Positions 1 through 12,273 of a DNA stretch of 64,000 nucleotides are shown here, piece after piece. Position numbers and translations under genes: made by a program. The notes beneath the pieces were generated by a model, which saw only the letters and a program-made list of their open reading frames with translations, did not search any database and was not told the origin of the DNA. The stretch lies in the NCBI RefSeq assembly GCF_963678635.1, contig NC_087066.1, positions 24,601,012 to 24,665,011 on the forward strand, written 5' to 3'. Each line of letters opens with the position of its first letter. Position 1 is the stretch's first letter. This DNA is from Symsagittifera roscoffensis (lineage: Eukaryota > Xenacoelomorpha > Acoela > Convolutidae).

Positions 1-2882
1 TCAGATTTTATCAAAGCAAATTCACCTTTTACCACTATCTCAACCAGACATAACAATGAAACCTTGCCTCCCATATTTATTTGTACGGAGTTTGTTTATA
101 AAAACGAGAGATACATTCGAAAGACCATTGGTTATACATCGTCTTACCAGCCCTTTTTAGGACTATCAAACATATGTATTTCTTAATTTTGTTATCTTTC
201 AATATTTTTTAACGTCTCGCACTTTTCGAACCTACAGTTCACAACAACACATCCCCACGCACAGGACCACAAGATTTCATAGTGACACTATGATTGCAAA
301 CACAATCAATAAAAAACATTGCTTTAAAAACGCAATAAACCAAGTAACACAAGGCTAATCAGAATCGCAAGATATTGAAACAAATAATTTCAATGCTAAA
401 ATCTACTCTACGGTCGGCGCTACCACGCTTGTAGGCTATAAAATCATAAAAATAATAGAGCTCAATCCCAAAGATTGTAAACAAAATGAACTAAAACAAT
501 TAAAGTTTGTTCAAAACAAAGATAACACCCAAACACTTGTAAATTTGCACATCTTACCAAACTCAACACATCAACATCAAATTGAAAAAAATCACGGCCA
601 TATACAACTTGACGAAAAATACCCGTATCATAGCTCACACGGACAATTTACTTGATCGACACGATACAAATGGATAACCCATATTGGAAAAAATGACCCA
701 TGAAATTGCAAAACTAGCACAAAAAACACCAGGTACCAAGAAATGATGTTTTTTATTGAAAAAAAAACAACTTCAGCTCACACGAGATTTAGAAGACGAC
801 ACTATAATATATCAAGGCGTACTTTTACCCCACAAATCTCACCCAGGCAACCATTAATTGATTCATAGAAGACTTCTTGAACCACCTTCCAAGTTGCAAA
901 AGTTAAAGCACAAATGATTAAGTTCACAAAAAAAACATTTCATAGGTTTTATGCTGTTTGGCAAAGTGCATCCACATGAAAAACGCAAACTAGAGATCAA
1001 TATCGAAAATTGAAAAGAAGAGAAAAAAATTAATACCTTTTCAAACAAAATTCGCCAGTAAAAATTGGAACCCACTTTTAAAACCCAAGATTTCGAAATC
1101 CTAGTTGATTATAAAAAAAGATTCGACATGAAAACAGAAAATTTCATAATTCCATAACACGCTAAAAATCAGAACGGAAACGATGAAAGTTTTTATACAG
1201 GTAAACTACGAAGGAAAAACGGAAAAACAAAAGGAAAATTTCCTTCAGAAAACAGTGATTCTACACGCTTACAAGAACTATCACCAATGAGTCACGCAGC
1301 TTTTGGATCAATCCATTATGACATTAGTTTAAACTTGATTACACTATGAGACGATTTTCATGAGAAATGTCACTATCAGAACTCGAAAAACTAAATCATT
1401 TTCGTAATTTAGAAAGAAAACAAATACCAAAATCACGAGCACTGGCATTAAAAAAGTCCTTATGCAGGATAGCTCCTCTCAAGATAATGCTCAAGTTTCC
1501 TTGATTACGAAGGAAACATCCACTGGTACTACACTTGCACTACAAAACCTCACCACTCTATGTCTTTGCAGACAAAGATGCTATCAGCAGATACAAACCT
1601 TTTACAAAAATAAATTTCATTTTGACGATACAAAATCAAGACGAAGACATTTTTGATACACCGCCGTCCCATGTAGATCAGTTTATAAATACAACGTAGT
1701 ACAGCTCAATCCCGATGACGACAAATACTTTTTCCTCACACCATACACCAAATAAAGCCATCTTTAATTAAAACTTAAAGAGAAAGCACACGCGTAATTG
1801 CTAGAAACATAATATCGACCTACAACCAATAGTGAATTATTCTAAATCCGATATACAACATCATATACCAACAAAACAATTCCAAGAACCTCTTACAAAA
1901 ACGGACACCATACAAAGACAAACGTTTGATCAAAATCATTGGAGACTTGGTGAAACCGCTGGTTTCTCAAATATATACAACCAAGACTATGGTGAAATTT
2001 TTAGCGGTATTAAACATTACATTTATCGCAATGGAGAAATACTAGCATTTTAAGATGGCTCTATTACATTTAAAAAAAATTTAATATAATACACGCAATG
2101 TTTAACTTCTTTGGATTTTTAATTTCACTTCTCAAAGACACATACAAAACAGGGCAATAGACAACCGAGTTAACAGAAAAGCCAGTGTAGCCAAAAAATA
2201 CGTTACTCACAAAACAACACACATACTGCACCAACTGCACCACCACATTTACACAGTCATATTCATTTATAATCTTTCAGCCTTAGTCATTTAAAAATGG
2301 TTCCACAAATAAATTCTAGAACTACATTTTCCTTATCATTACGACTTCATCAAAATAACTAGCTGCAACACAGTCCCATCTCACATATTGCATATCAGCT
2401 ACAAACGTTGATTAAACATACGAACAAATAACAGAACAAACTCACACGTTTAATTTTCGTTCTCAAAACAAAAATGCTTTTAAACATGATGAGCCGCGAA
2501 CCCTAAATTCTCTATTGCTCCTTCCTTTATCCTTCCCATCTCTAACGACAACACTCTGTCGTTTCCATCTCTGAATTCACTTCTTCTCCCTAGCCAGTTT
2601 TTAGTCCCAACATTTCAAATTTCTCAGCCAACTCATCTCACGTGCACTCTGACAATTCTATTTAAACAGTGTTTGACACAAATATTTCTTTAATTAACCC
2701 TATCATTGACACCCAAGACAAAATTTTCGACTCAGAACAGATTCCAACTACACACTACTCACAACCACCTTTTCTTACAAAATTTCCCTCAGTCCCTGTA
2801 AAAAATTGCCAGTTCATCCTATACAAACGCAACTCCAAAACTTTCCCTTCCCTCTACTACACTCTCTGATACCCCAAGTCCT

Positions 2883-3086
2883 ATGACAGACGACCAGCTA
2901 GAACACGACCTCGACGATTTTATACAATACCAGCAACAAACTCGTAATAGTGACCGCCAATTTGCAATTAATCAACTAGCACACTCAGCCTCACCATCAC
3001 AAACATCAACATCATCCATCCGTAAGGCTCCCAACCTTGCTCAACGCATCCTCATGAAACAAAAACACCGTACTAATTCGCCCTGA
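2883..3086 (+). pseudogene. 67-residue open fragment in the decayed block
   Basis: An ATG-started frame encodes a hydrophilic peptide with an acidic start (TDDQLEHDLDDF), a Gln/Ser/Thr-rich middle and a basic end (ILMKQKHR). It has no recognisable domain. It sits inside the A/C-rich decayed block, so it may be the start of a lost ORF such as a gag- or ORF1-type protein. The composition alone does not establish that it is expressed. Confidence 0.2.
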
Positions 3087-3755
3087 AATCTAAGAAGTTT
3101 GACCCTCATCGTCGTGACTCTTCCGTAGTCATCGCCGTAGTAAAACTAACACTTATGAATTTAGCTTGAAAACCTCCCAACTTCCCCCATTATTTTTATA
3201 GTCTTACTGAACCCCAAAGCCAACGCGACTCCTATGTTGATGAAAAAACCCTCCTCCCTACCTTCTCCTGGTTATCATTTTACAATTTCCATAAGCCTTT
3301 AAAAATACCTATACCTAATCGCAAAGCCGAAGAAGATGAGCTTTAAATAACTATACTACATCAACTGAACCTTGCACTATAGCTTAAAAACTTCAATAGT
3401 ATTGGACTCTGACTTGTGATTAACCGTTTTATCGCACAAAAATCTAACCAATTCCCAAACACACAATACGATCACGCAGTCTTATGCTAGAGGGAAGACT
3501 CACCTGACGACACGAATTTTTAACCAAAGCCGATTATGTATTTGTCTTAGAGAGCACTTTTGACCACGTTTTTGACCGAACACACACTTCAGATTACTAA
3601 GGCATAAGAGTTCTTTTTCACTCAATTTGCTAATGTTTAAATCACCTTCAAATCCCTCGTACTCAAAAAATACTCGCATGAAGTTGAGCTGGAAAACAAA
3701 ACCAACTCATACTAAACACTTTTTACCGCTTCATTCAGAGACACTTCTTACATAA

Positions 3756-4019
3756 ATTCCCCTTACGGAATGCCTACGTAATTACGATCCAGTCCATCAA
3801 AAGTATAAAATTTGGCCACACATCAGCCATTACCCCATTGAGGACTCCTGCAACAATATCGTCCTACATAAGTATATTCAACTTGTCGAAGTAGCCCTTT
3901 TAGAAAACATTCAAAATATTAACCTCATAAAGCTCATTCAAAACACTCACCTCAAATTGAACGTCATTTCCGAGGAAACTAAGGTGATCCACAAACTTAC
4001 TACCACTTTTACAAACTAA
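3756..4019 (+). pseudogene. 88-codon open fragment without start codon
   Basis: An uninterrupted frame with no ATG at its beginning follows a TAA at 3753-3755 and ends at TAA 4017-4019. A second open frame overlaps its 5' half (about 3722-3898) and reads equally protein-like, so the original gene probably changes frame here through an indel. The fragment contains an amphipathic, helix-like stretch (LVEVALLENIQNINLIKLIQ). I do not recognise the family. Confidence 0.2.
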
Positions 4020-4550
4020 AAACGTCATTAGCATCCTTGCAAAACTTCCTATGCCATCACCCACGATTAAAACTATCTTCTACTATGGACTTTTTCCGTC
4101 CCCGACACCGGCAAGTTTGAATTTGTTTTTCTAATTAATATTTCATTCACCAATTTTTACATATTTCTTTCACAAATTTCCTTTTACCAGTTATATCAAA
4201 ACAACAAAAAACAAGAATTGAAACTTTTGTAAGACTTTCAAACAAATAATGCTAACTATTTGCTGTAAATTCTCGAAATGAATGAACATTTAAGCGAAGC
4301 ACTAATTGAATAATTCTATGCAGTAGGATTCCAATACAAAATAATGAAAAAAAAACAAGTAGGAATTGAGACAAAAATTAACATCTTTATGTGTGCTTTT
4401 TTGTAAACTTCCCAATTTGCAGTTTGACTCGTCCCTTTTTCATGCACTCCTTTCCACAATCTCGCATAACTCTCCACTACAGTTTCTGCGAGTAATTGAA
4501 ATTCTAGTTTGGCAAACTAACTGATAACAATATTACCTGATTTTACACTC

Positions 4551-4816
4551 TTCAAACTTTCCTTAAATCCGGTTGGAAAGGGGAATTAAATTTTAACTTA
4601 AAAAACCAACGCAGCTTACTAATACCAAACCACTAATATCATGTTCAGGAAAGTCCCACAGTACACGAATCAGATTTCCACGTTTCAAACTTTCCCGAAA
4701 TCCGATTGGAAGAAGGGATAAAATTTGAATTTGAATAACCAACACTGCTTACTAATACCATCGCACTAATAACATGTTCAGGAAAATCCCACAATATTCA
4801 AATCAGATTAAAACCA
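4551..4816. repeat. two-copy direct repeat, about 133 bp
   Basis: Two adjacent degenerate copies begin at about 4551 and 4684, each starting with TTCAAACTTT. They share in order a GAAATCCG/TAAATCCG block, ACCAACxC-GCTTACTAATACCA, a CACTAATA block, and ATGTTCAGGAAA followed by TCCCACA. Nothing in either copy looks coding. The rest of 4140-5220 is AT-rich DNA in which I see no gene. Confidence 0.7.
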
Positions 4817-5225
4817 GATTAAACTGGATAAATTATTTTTTGAAGATCAACTCCAGTTTTATTATGGACATTTGATACCGTAATAAACCCACAATTTCTA
4901 CAAACTAAAGAAGAATGGTTTTTGAGATAAAGACACTAACCGAAAGAACAGAAAAACACCTGATATAAAGAAAGAAAAAGTTACGCACAAAAAAAGACTC
5001 TAACCAAAGAGAAACTCAAAAGCTTACACCACAGGCCTACCCCACCAGGCGTCGTTCGAAGCGCATGTGCTCACTGTCTGCCTAAAATCCCGACCCACCG
5101 TTTTTCTTAGGAGTAGCTCTAAGGTTAGCAACTCTTTTAAAAACCGAACTAATTCAAAGGCTTTTGCGAAAATAGCTAGTAAAGGTCATAACTAAAACTG
5201 AAATTACCAAGAGGTGCAAATATTT

Positions 5226-5324
5226 ATGTCTAGAATGGCAAACCTGTTGGTTTTGCTTGCCGCAGTCCTAACCATCCTAGGATATAAAATATGGAGCCAA
5301 TATCGCAGCAAACGTATCCGTTAA
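5226..5324 (+). CDS. 32-residue single-pass membrane-type small ORF
   Basis: An ATG-started 33-codon frame (stop included) encodes a peptide with an uncharged hydrophobic stretch of about 15 residues (NLLVLLAAVLTILGY) followed by a basic tail with several Lys and Arg (YRSKRIR). That is the pattern of a small single-pass membrane peptide with a positive-inside C-terminus. It stands alone, and no splice acceptor or polyadenylation signal was identified. A frame of this length can arise by chance, so expression is not supported. Confidence 0.2.
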   Translation: MSRMANLLVLLAAVLTILGYKIWSQYRSKRIR

Positions 5325-7312
5325 ACAAAAGAAATGGCCAACTCGATATTGAACTCAAAATAAGGATCCTAGTCACTTAGTGCTTCACTCAAAGAAGTCA
5401 AACGCTATCTCGCTACTTGATCAATATGACCAATAACCAATAATACACGTAGTTTTGCTCTACCGAGTGAAATCGACTTATCATTAACAAGATTCAGTAA
5501 CCTCATTACGATCTTTGACGACTCTCTTCAACTCTTTTCAATCTCTATCTCTCTTTCAACAACAAATATCTCAATGACACGAGCAACTGGTACTCTTCTC
5601 AAAGAGCAACTACGACTCTTCTTCACAAATATTTTAGAATAGACTCCATATATCACTCACAAGAAAAATTTTCATTTGAAAAATTTTCTAAACCCTGGAT
5701 GGGTGGAATCAGTTTAAATAAGTGTTTCTTATCCAACTGTAGTCTTTAATTATAATCACTGTAAAATTCTTAGAAATAATCAATCATGGCTCATTAATAA
5801 AACTTATGGCTTATTTATAGTATCAGCCAGAGAAGAAATAATTCAACCTAGAAAGCAGTTGCTCTTTGTCTCCTCTGACATCGCAAGAACACCAGTATAA
5901 ACTAGATCTATTGAGACTAGGAAATTTAAGAGTAAGATTAGGATCGATATAAGAGTAAAAAGTTGCACGAACCTATCCGGCCGAAAATTAGATAACGTGA
6001 CGAACAGACGGTATACCCTATCCGAATTTACTCTACGAGAAAAGTACCCCGGACCTTAACTCAGTAGGGATGACTTAAGAAAAGACAAGCGGTACGACTT
6101 AAAACTTAACTAGAGGCAAGTCTTATGAAAATACTGGCGGCACGACATAGGAAAAGACTGGCCGCACGACTGAAAAAAAAACTGGCGGCGCGACCACGAA
6201 TATCAAAAACTATATGCACGAATTCAACCCGCAGCGCGACAACAAAAATCAGTCCAAACAATTTAGGCATCTAGAAATTAAGGCAATTAGAAAATTAGGA
6301 ATTTAAGCGCGACTTACAAAGTTTTTTCTTAAATTTGGGATCTCGATCAAGGTTTTTTTGTTTTAGGATAATATTTTTCCGGGGCTTAGCACACTTCATA
6401 GGAACCCATCTCCATTAAAAACTGATTAAACCGCTTTTATAATACTTTTCAGGGAATTCGTATATTAAAAAAAGTTTTAGCGTTGGGCCTGATACTCTAT
6501 GGCCTCTAAGACCTAAATGAATCAAAAGTTCATCAATACTTTTAACAATATTTCAAAAGTTAAATGGTTGGTTACAATTATATTTTCCTTTAAAATTCTA
6601 CCAAACCTTACTGTAGGCATGCAGCTACGGCACCAGTTGTTATTTGAAATTTTTTTTGTTTATTTCTTTTTTCTATTTTTTTCCAGGCCCTACTACCGTT
6701 TTAAAATCGTCCTCTGATTTAATTCTTCATCTTAATTGCTTTCAGGACTCTTTTTTATGCAAATGCTATGAGGATATTTCAGGTTTCATTAAAACTAATG
6801 AGATTTTTTTTCGTTTCAACGCAAAAGCTTCGGGGCTTCAAAGTATTCATCGTCTTCAGACGCCACTGCCATAATAGCTTTCATGTTTGTTACCATAGAA
6901 ACAGATAGCTTTATTTCCTGCTTTGATAATACATGTCTTTTTTGCAGTTTGGATAGGAATTATTTGACTGCGTTTCTAATCATTTTGAATATACAACCAA
7001 ATTGGATGCTAAGCAAAAAAATCGTGAAAAATTTAACCAAGTAAAAATTTGTTACTACACAATTGGTAATACAATGCATCCGTGTTATTATCAAAAGCAA
7101 AGTTTTTTTTCTGTATTAAAAATAAAAATAATCAATTAAGGAAGGGAATTGTGAATAACTTTCCTTTTGCTTGGTAACAGAACTCAATCCAATTAAAAAC
7201 GGAAACTAAAAAAACCCAACTACAGTTTCCGTGGTTATACTTTTTACTTACTATTTCATTTATTTTGTTTTTCTTTGACTTGCTGAAAAAAATTGGTTGC
7301 TATATTAGCTTT
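5325..7312. other. non-coding stretch with a 24-bp tandem repeat
   Basis: No supportable gene is visible. At 6127-6198 a 24-bp unit is repeated three times around the core ACTGGCGGCACGAC, and a degenerate fourth unit lies near 6077-6100. The remainder is AT-rich with homopolymer tracts. Confidence 0.5.
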
Positions 7313-7314
7313 AG
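7303..7314 (+). other. possible splice acceptor before the GPCR start codon
   Basis: The sequence TATTAGCTTTAG ends in a plausible 3' splice site, 36 nt before the GPCR ATG. The pyrimidine tract is weaker than at the other four host genes. It could accept a spliced leader or a 5'-UTR exon lying further upstream. Confidence 0.35.
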
Positions 7315-7350
7315 CTGTAAAAAGTTAGCTACTAAAACTGAAATTGAAAA

Positions 7351-9417
7351 ATGAGTTCCAGTCAGAATTATCACTCGGATATTGCCGAAGTTGTGGAACT
7401 TTCGCAGCTTCAGACGCTTTTGGACAACTCCTCATTGGACAACGACTCTGTGGTGACTAATATTACGACAGTGTTTCCTGAAGATGGTGTAGATTCAGTG
7501 GATATGGGGGAAAATTATTTGTGGTACCTAAAAAGGAGGGAGTCAATACTGCTTACCAACTATTCTCTGCGGGTAAGTAAGACTGATTCTCACCTCTATT
7601 TCCCCACATCATTTCCGCCATTGAAAACGCTACCTCCCATTTTTTTTCAAGAAGTTGGGGAATTAAGAAACTAAAAATTCGGTATTTTTATACATTCAAG
7701 TTTTTTTTGATTTTCTACCAAAGTTTTTAGTTTTCTATAAAATTCCCGGCACTTAGCATAATGGTAAGGCCAAGCTGCGAAACATCGATTGATATTATCA
7801 GCTAGATGTCGTCATATAACAAAAAAATAAGATAGAAAACCAAATGGGGTGTTTTCGAACTTTTCAACTCTAGCATATACACAAATATACGCAATAAAGG
7901 TCCTGAATTACAAGAGTAGCTTCAGTGTATATTTCTGGCCGCCGCGACTGTGGATTTTCGTTCGAGCTCTGACAAATGTTTGACCGGCCTCGGTCGAAAC
8001 ATAAATCGCAAACCTCGACCGCGGAAGCAAGGAGAACAATCGCTCGCTACCTATTTCAGAAACTATGTAACTACTATCAGATGTTTGATACTTTTTGGAG
8101 CTATCTTAATAAATCCTCATTTTGACCAAATGATTCTTAATGTTTTCTAAAAGCGCGTCCGGCTCCACATACATTGATATTGAGGGGAAACGCTCAACAA
8201 AAAAGCACAGACTTTTTATTCAAAAGTTCCGTGCATACCACTTGTGAGGATGGCATGACACACCTTATTCCACCTCGCAGATTTAGAGTTTGATAAACAC
8301 CCCCCTTTATCATGCCAAGAAACTGAATATATCTGATATTGATGTAATATACGGATCGGATTGTGTTTTATTTTATTTCTTACTTCCAAATATGTTTTAG
8401 GTGATTCTTGGAGTTCTGGCTCTTGCTCTCAATCTATACATTCTCGCAATGCTGTCGTGCTCCCGAAGTGTTGGTAAGCTGAAACTCTTTCCTCTTGGCT
8501 TGCAATCGGCCATGATCATCATCGACACTGGAATCGGAAACATCTACATGACTACACTTCAAATGATTTTCCTGAAATCAAATAACGGCAACGAAACCGT
8601 TCATGAAACCGAATACTATTTCAACCAAAACCTAGCTGAGTCGATGCGTGGGAGCGTCATAAAAAATTACAATGGCGTGTTTTGCAGCGCTCACATTTTC
8701 GACAAATTGATTAGCATTTATGGTTTCGCTTTTTGCGTTTTTGCATTGGCTTTTGAAAGGTTTGCAACAGCGTTTAACCCATTCAAAATCAACAAAAGTG
8801 CTGCAATACAAATTCATTTGTTGGGATATTTTGCTCTGACGTCTTGTATTTTTCTTCTCTTCATCGCGGGGTCAATTTACGCCGGCGTCAATCAAGGAGC
8901 TGATTGTTTCCGGTCATTCTTTGAAAACGCAAAAACGCAGGTTTGGTTGAACCTCGCAATTTTTTACCTCATCCCTGGAATCTTATCAATCATATTTTAT
9001 ACTACAATTTATCAGCTCTTACAAACAGTTTCGCCCGTTGTTAAACCTCTGTTTATAAGTTGTCTTGCATGGTTCATTTTCTGTGCGCCCAAGTTTTGGT
9101 ACCAATTCAGCGATGTTAATTTTCTGGATCCGCCGTACCCAAACCGGTCGAAGCTTTTCTATATCTGGCACAATACAGAACTTCACGAAACTTTCGAGGA
9201 TGTGTTTGGAGTTCTGAATCCAGTTATTTATCTTGCTTTCTACCCTGGGTTTTGGAACGGGGTCGGAAATTGTCTGATGGAGTTGGAGAAGGTTTTCAGG
9301 AACAAAAAACTGGAGATGCAAAATGGAAGCACGGATCACTACGTGGATGAAATAAACAGAGTTTCGGGAGACGTGAAACTTCAGATGCGAACAATGCGAA
9401 CTTCTGTCTATCAATGA
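7351..9417 (+). CDS. rhodopsin-like G-protein-coupled receptor, two exons
   Basis: Exon 1 (7351-7572) ends at a GTAAGT donor; exon 2 (8401-9417) follows a TTTTAG acceptor in the same phase, giving 412 residues. Exon 1 encodes an acidic extracellular N-terminus with NxS/T glycosylation sites. Exon 2 holds all seven membrane segments: Asn85 in TM1, Asp116 in TM2, a long first extracellular loop, Cys169 before TM3 and Cys243 in loop 2 as the likely conserved disulfide, ERF (193-195) in place of DRY, and NPVIY (347-351) as the NPxxY motif. The third intracellular loop is very short. The protein is a plasma-membrane receptor; I cannot name its ligand or subfamily. The start is the first ATG after the possible acceptor at 7314. 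Confidence 0.85.
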
Positions 9418-11328
9418 TGTTCATCACACAAAAAAAGATTTACTACGAAAACTCTCAGAACCGTGCTTGTTTTATTAGTCAGTTTCTAGAAAAAAAATAC
9501 ATATTTTGATTCTATTGAAACGGTTAGAAGTAAGATGATGCAAGCTCTTCCTAAAAATAATGATTTTCAAATTAAATGATAAATCAGCTCTTCACTCCCC
9601 ACACCTCCCATGAGAATCACTATTCTGGGATAACGAGTAGGTTTACGAGACTAAGTAAAAGTCCAAATAAGTCTGTCATGCCAATTTTCGCACCAGTCGG
9701 ATCACACCAATGAGAACAATAATTGTGCTTGCAAGATGAGAATTGTGGGGGAGGGGATGAAAAAGAGCTAATAAATCAATCAACCCTTTAGATTAAAAGT
9801 TAGCTAATAATTAACCCATACAATATATGATGCACCTATGTTCAATTCTATTTTCGAAGTTATTTTTAATTTATTATTAATGGAAACTAATTCCTGCTTG
9901 AGAAAATATTCAAAATATTCCAAATGGTTTTTTGCATAGCATTGCCAAACTGTCCATTGAATACTAAAATTAATTTTTTAGTGTGGTGAAGACAAAAAGA
10001 GACGAGCGAAGATATTCAATTAGTTGGCAAATTGATTTTTGCTCAAAATTTAGCCATTACAGGAAAAAGTGTTTTCTAAAAACTTTCCAAGTTTTTTTCA
10101 ACTTTTTTTTGTAGGTGTACCAAGTCTCACAGAACTCTATAGAGAACAAATTCTCCCAAAAATTCTGCGCCCCAGCCGAATTTTTTGGACGATTTTTGGA
10201 ATGTTTTGACCAAAAAAAAAGGTTCTTTTTGGCGACGTACCCCCTCAAAGTAATAGGTTTGATTGACCAAAACTTGATCTCATTAAGCAATACCAACGGG
10301 ACAACTCTTTAGCAGGTGGATGAAGAGTCGAATCTCTGATTGGAAGAAAAGAAGCGGCGGTTTCCTTCCTAAACCCGCATCTGTTCATACAATGCAGTGT
10401 ATTAGAAGGTTTCAATATATCAAAAAAGCAACTGACTCAATCTGGAGCCTTGCGGAACATAATGTTGCCATTCCTAACTTAACATTTGGTTTGACCACTT
10501 AGTAACAAATTTTTTAAGAATTCAGTTGATTTCTCCTATAAATCTGTAGCAATGCAAAATTACAATAAAGTTTTTTGATAAATGGATCAAACGCATTGTT
10601 TAAATTTAAAAAACAACCGTTTTCATATCCTTTTTTTATCAACAGAAAAGGCACGAATCCATTGAGCGAAAACAGAGCATTATGTAACATCTTGTAGGTA
10701 AAAGCCCACGCTATCATGGAGCCTGTTTGTGCGCTGAGGATTACCTATAACTTGGGAGACTTTTGAAAATCGGCAATTAATTTGCGAAATGGATTGTTTT
10801 GCGTTTGTTTTATTTTTTGATTCGGAATAATTTTAAGTTGCTTTGAAACTTTGATAAAAGTTTTACTGCTTCCCTTTAGGGTTGTTACAGTTAACATGAC
10901 CCTGTCTACGCATGAGATGAGCCTCTATTAATTGAGTTGGTTTGATGTATTTTATTCTGAATATACCGATGACATAGCGTCTAGTAACATTTGGAAATCT
11001 CCTGGCATGAAATCTTCTAGCATCCGCCTGAAACACATAACAGAGACAGATCGAAATAATAGTTCATAACAAAAAAATTTAAGCTCCCCTGAAGATATCG
11101 ACTTTTTACCTCCAATCACATTTTTTGCAAAAATTTGGGAGTTTGAAAATTGCCAATTCAGCTATGCTCTGGACTTTTTGATGCGCTTTTCGAAGACTTT
11201 AGCCATGATCTTGAAAACGTAAAGCAAATTATTTCGAACTGGCTTTGAAAAGCTTCAAAACTAAGTCTTTTGCGTAAAACCAAAACTAAGCATAAATAAG
11301 TTTTTGTTAACAGCTCAAAATACGCATA
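9418..11328. other. non-coding stretch downstream of the GPCR
   Basis: AT-rich DNA without a convincing gene. The short frames near 10320-10502 (plus) and 10514-10717 (minus) lack recognisable domains. A fragment related to the hAT-type MITE of the AAGAB intron lies at about 10085-10270 and is listed separately. Confidence 0.5.
10085..10270 (+). repeat. partial copy of the MITE found at 44.6-45.0 kb
   Basis: The segment shares with about 44740-44870, in the same order, TTCTGCGCC, an AATTTTTTGG-like run, TTTTTGGCG and CCCCTCAAAGT followed by TA. No terminal inverted repeat or target duplication is evident, so this looks like a diverged internal fragment. Confidence 0.55.
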
Positions 11329-11570
11329 AGTTGTTTGAACTTCCCACGACCATAGTTCTGGCTGTTGATTGAGCTTCCCAAAAGCGGACGTTTTTGGCAG
11401 TTGTTTGAACTTCTCAATACCGAAGTGTTGAGCAGTTGTTTTAAATTCTCAAGACCAAAATTAACGGGAGGTTGTTTGATTTTCCCAAGTTTGGAATCCA
11501 AAGCTTTTCGGGCAGTTGTTTGAACTTCCCAAGACTAACGTAGAACAGTGCATCAAAATTCCCAGTACTG
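11329..11570. repeat. tandem array of about seven 33-45-bp units
   Basis: Degenerate units with the consensus AGTTGTTTGAACTTCCCAAG, each followed by a variable 14-25-bp spacer, are repeated head to tail about seven times. The array lies about 700 bp upstream of the Ty3-type gag start. It could be part of that element's 5' regulatory region or an unrelated minisatellite; the sequence does not decide. Confidence 0.75.
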
Positions 11571-11942
11571 AATTAAAATACCCTACGGCTTTTTTCTGAG
11601 CACCCTCCCTATTCTAAGGATCTTTGCTAGTCTGAGAACCGACCAGGTGTAATGTCAACTTTTCTTAAAATCACTCTATGCCTAAATTTCAGTTGTCATA
11701 TCCGAGAAACTTGTCTAGTGCCTTATTCAAACAGACTTTTTTAAAAGGTGATAGGAAATGGATATCTTCAAGACATATAGAAAAAATTTTTTGCTTCCTA
11801 ATCTTATCCGGCAAACTACTCCCTCCGTCGTTCAACCTATCCCTTTTCCGACGTTGATACCAGATTATAAGAAATATCTAATTCGGCGATGTTGATCAAT
11901 AATTTTTAGCAAAAACACCAATTTTACAGTTTCCAACGAAAC

Positions 11943-12014
11943 CCTTCAGCCTAACCACCCGCTTTAGTCTAACCACCACCTTTAGTATAACCTTTCTCCT
12001 TAGTCTTACCATCC
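11943..12014. repeat. four-copy 18-bp tandem repeat upstream of gag
   Basis: Four 18-bp units with the approximate form CTTTAGTCTAACCACCAC occupy 11943-11960, 11961-11978, 11979-11996 and 11997-12014. They lie about 260 bp before the gag ATG. In this position they could be promoter or leader repeats of the retrotransposon. I could not identify a long terminal repeat or primer-binding site. Confidence 0.7.
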
Positions 12015-12273
12015 CCTCGTTTAAGAAGGAACTCGATCTGTGCAAAACCACTCAAGAGAATTCCCGTAAAACTCGTTTTCCAGCTCTGCTAAAAAACGTT
12101 TGCTCAAGTCAAAAAAATGTGGTTGGAGCCGATACCAATCACTCTTAAACTTTTTACCTAATGAATGAACCGCAACAAAGGGACTAGGAATCTTAAACAA
12201 CCTCGTCTTAAACTAGTCTTAGTTTAAGTTATACAGTCTGATTCAACCCAACTTTTTATCCAAATTTTTTAAC

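Larger units (their letters stand above)
1..4140 (+). pseudogene. decayed A/C-rich coding region, unrecognised
   Basis: This 4-kb block is rich in A and C and poor in G on the plus strand, unlike the AT-balanced DNA that follows. It contains many runs of 60-100 codons that read like protein but are split by stops and frame changes, for example about 358-652, 1179-1280, 1462-1656, 1832-2053, 2883-3086 and 3756-4019. The strand bias and scattered reading frames are what an old mobile element or a heavily mutated gene would leave. I found no catalytic motif that places it in a family: no RT YXDD box, zinc knuckle or transposase signature. That it was once coding is inference; its identity is unknown. 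Confidence 0.35.

Noticed and set aside
3190-4020. Alternative genetic code (TAA/TAG read as amino acids)
   Set aside because: Stops in this block occur together with frame changes, and all host genes in the window use standard stop codons without internal ones.
10514-10717. LINE RT motif A (LNLNNAFD) on the minus strand
   Set aside because: A single short resemblance with no other RT motif in any frame around it.
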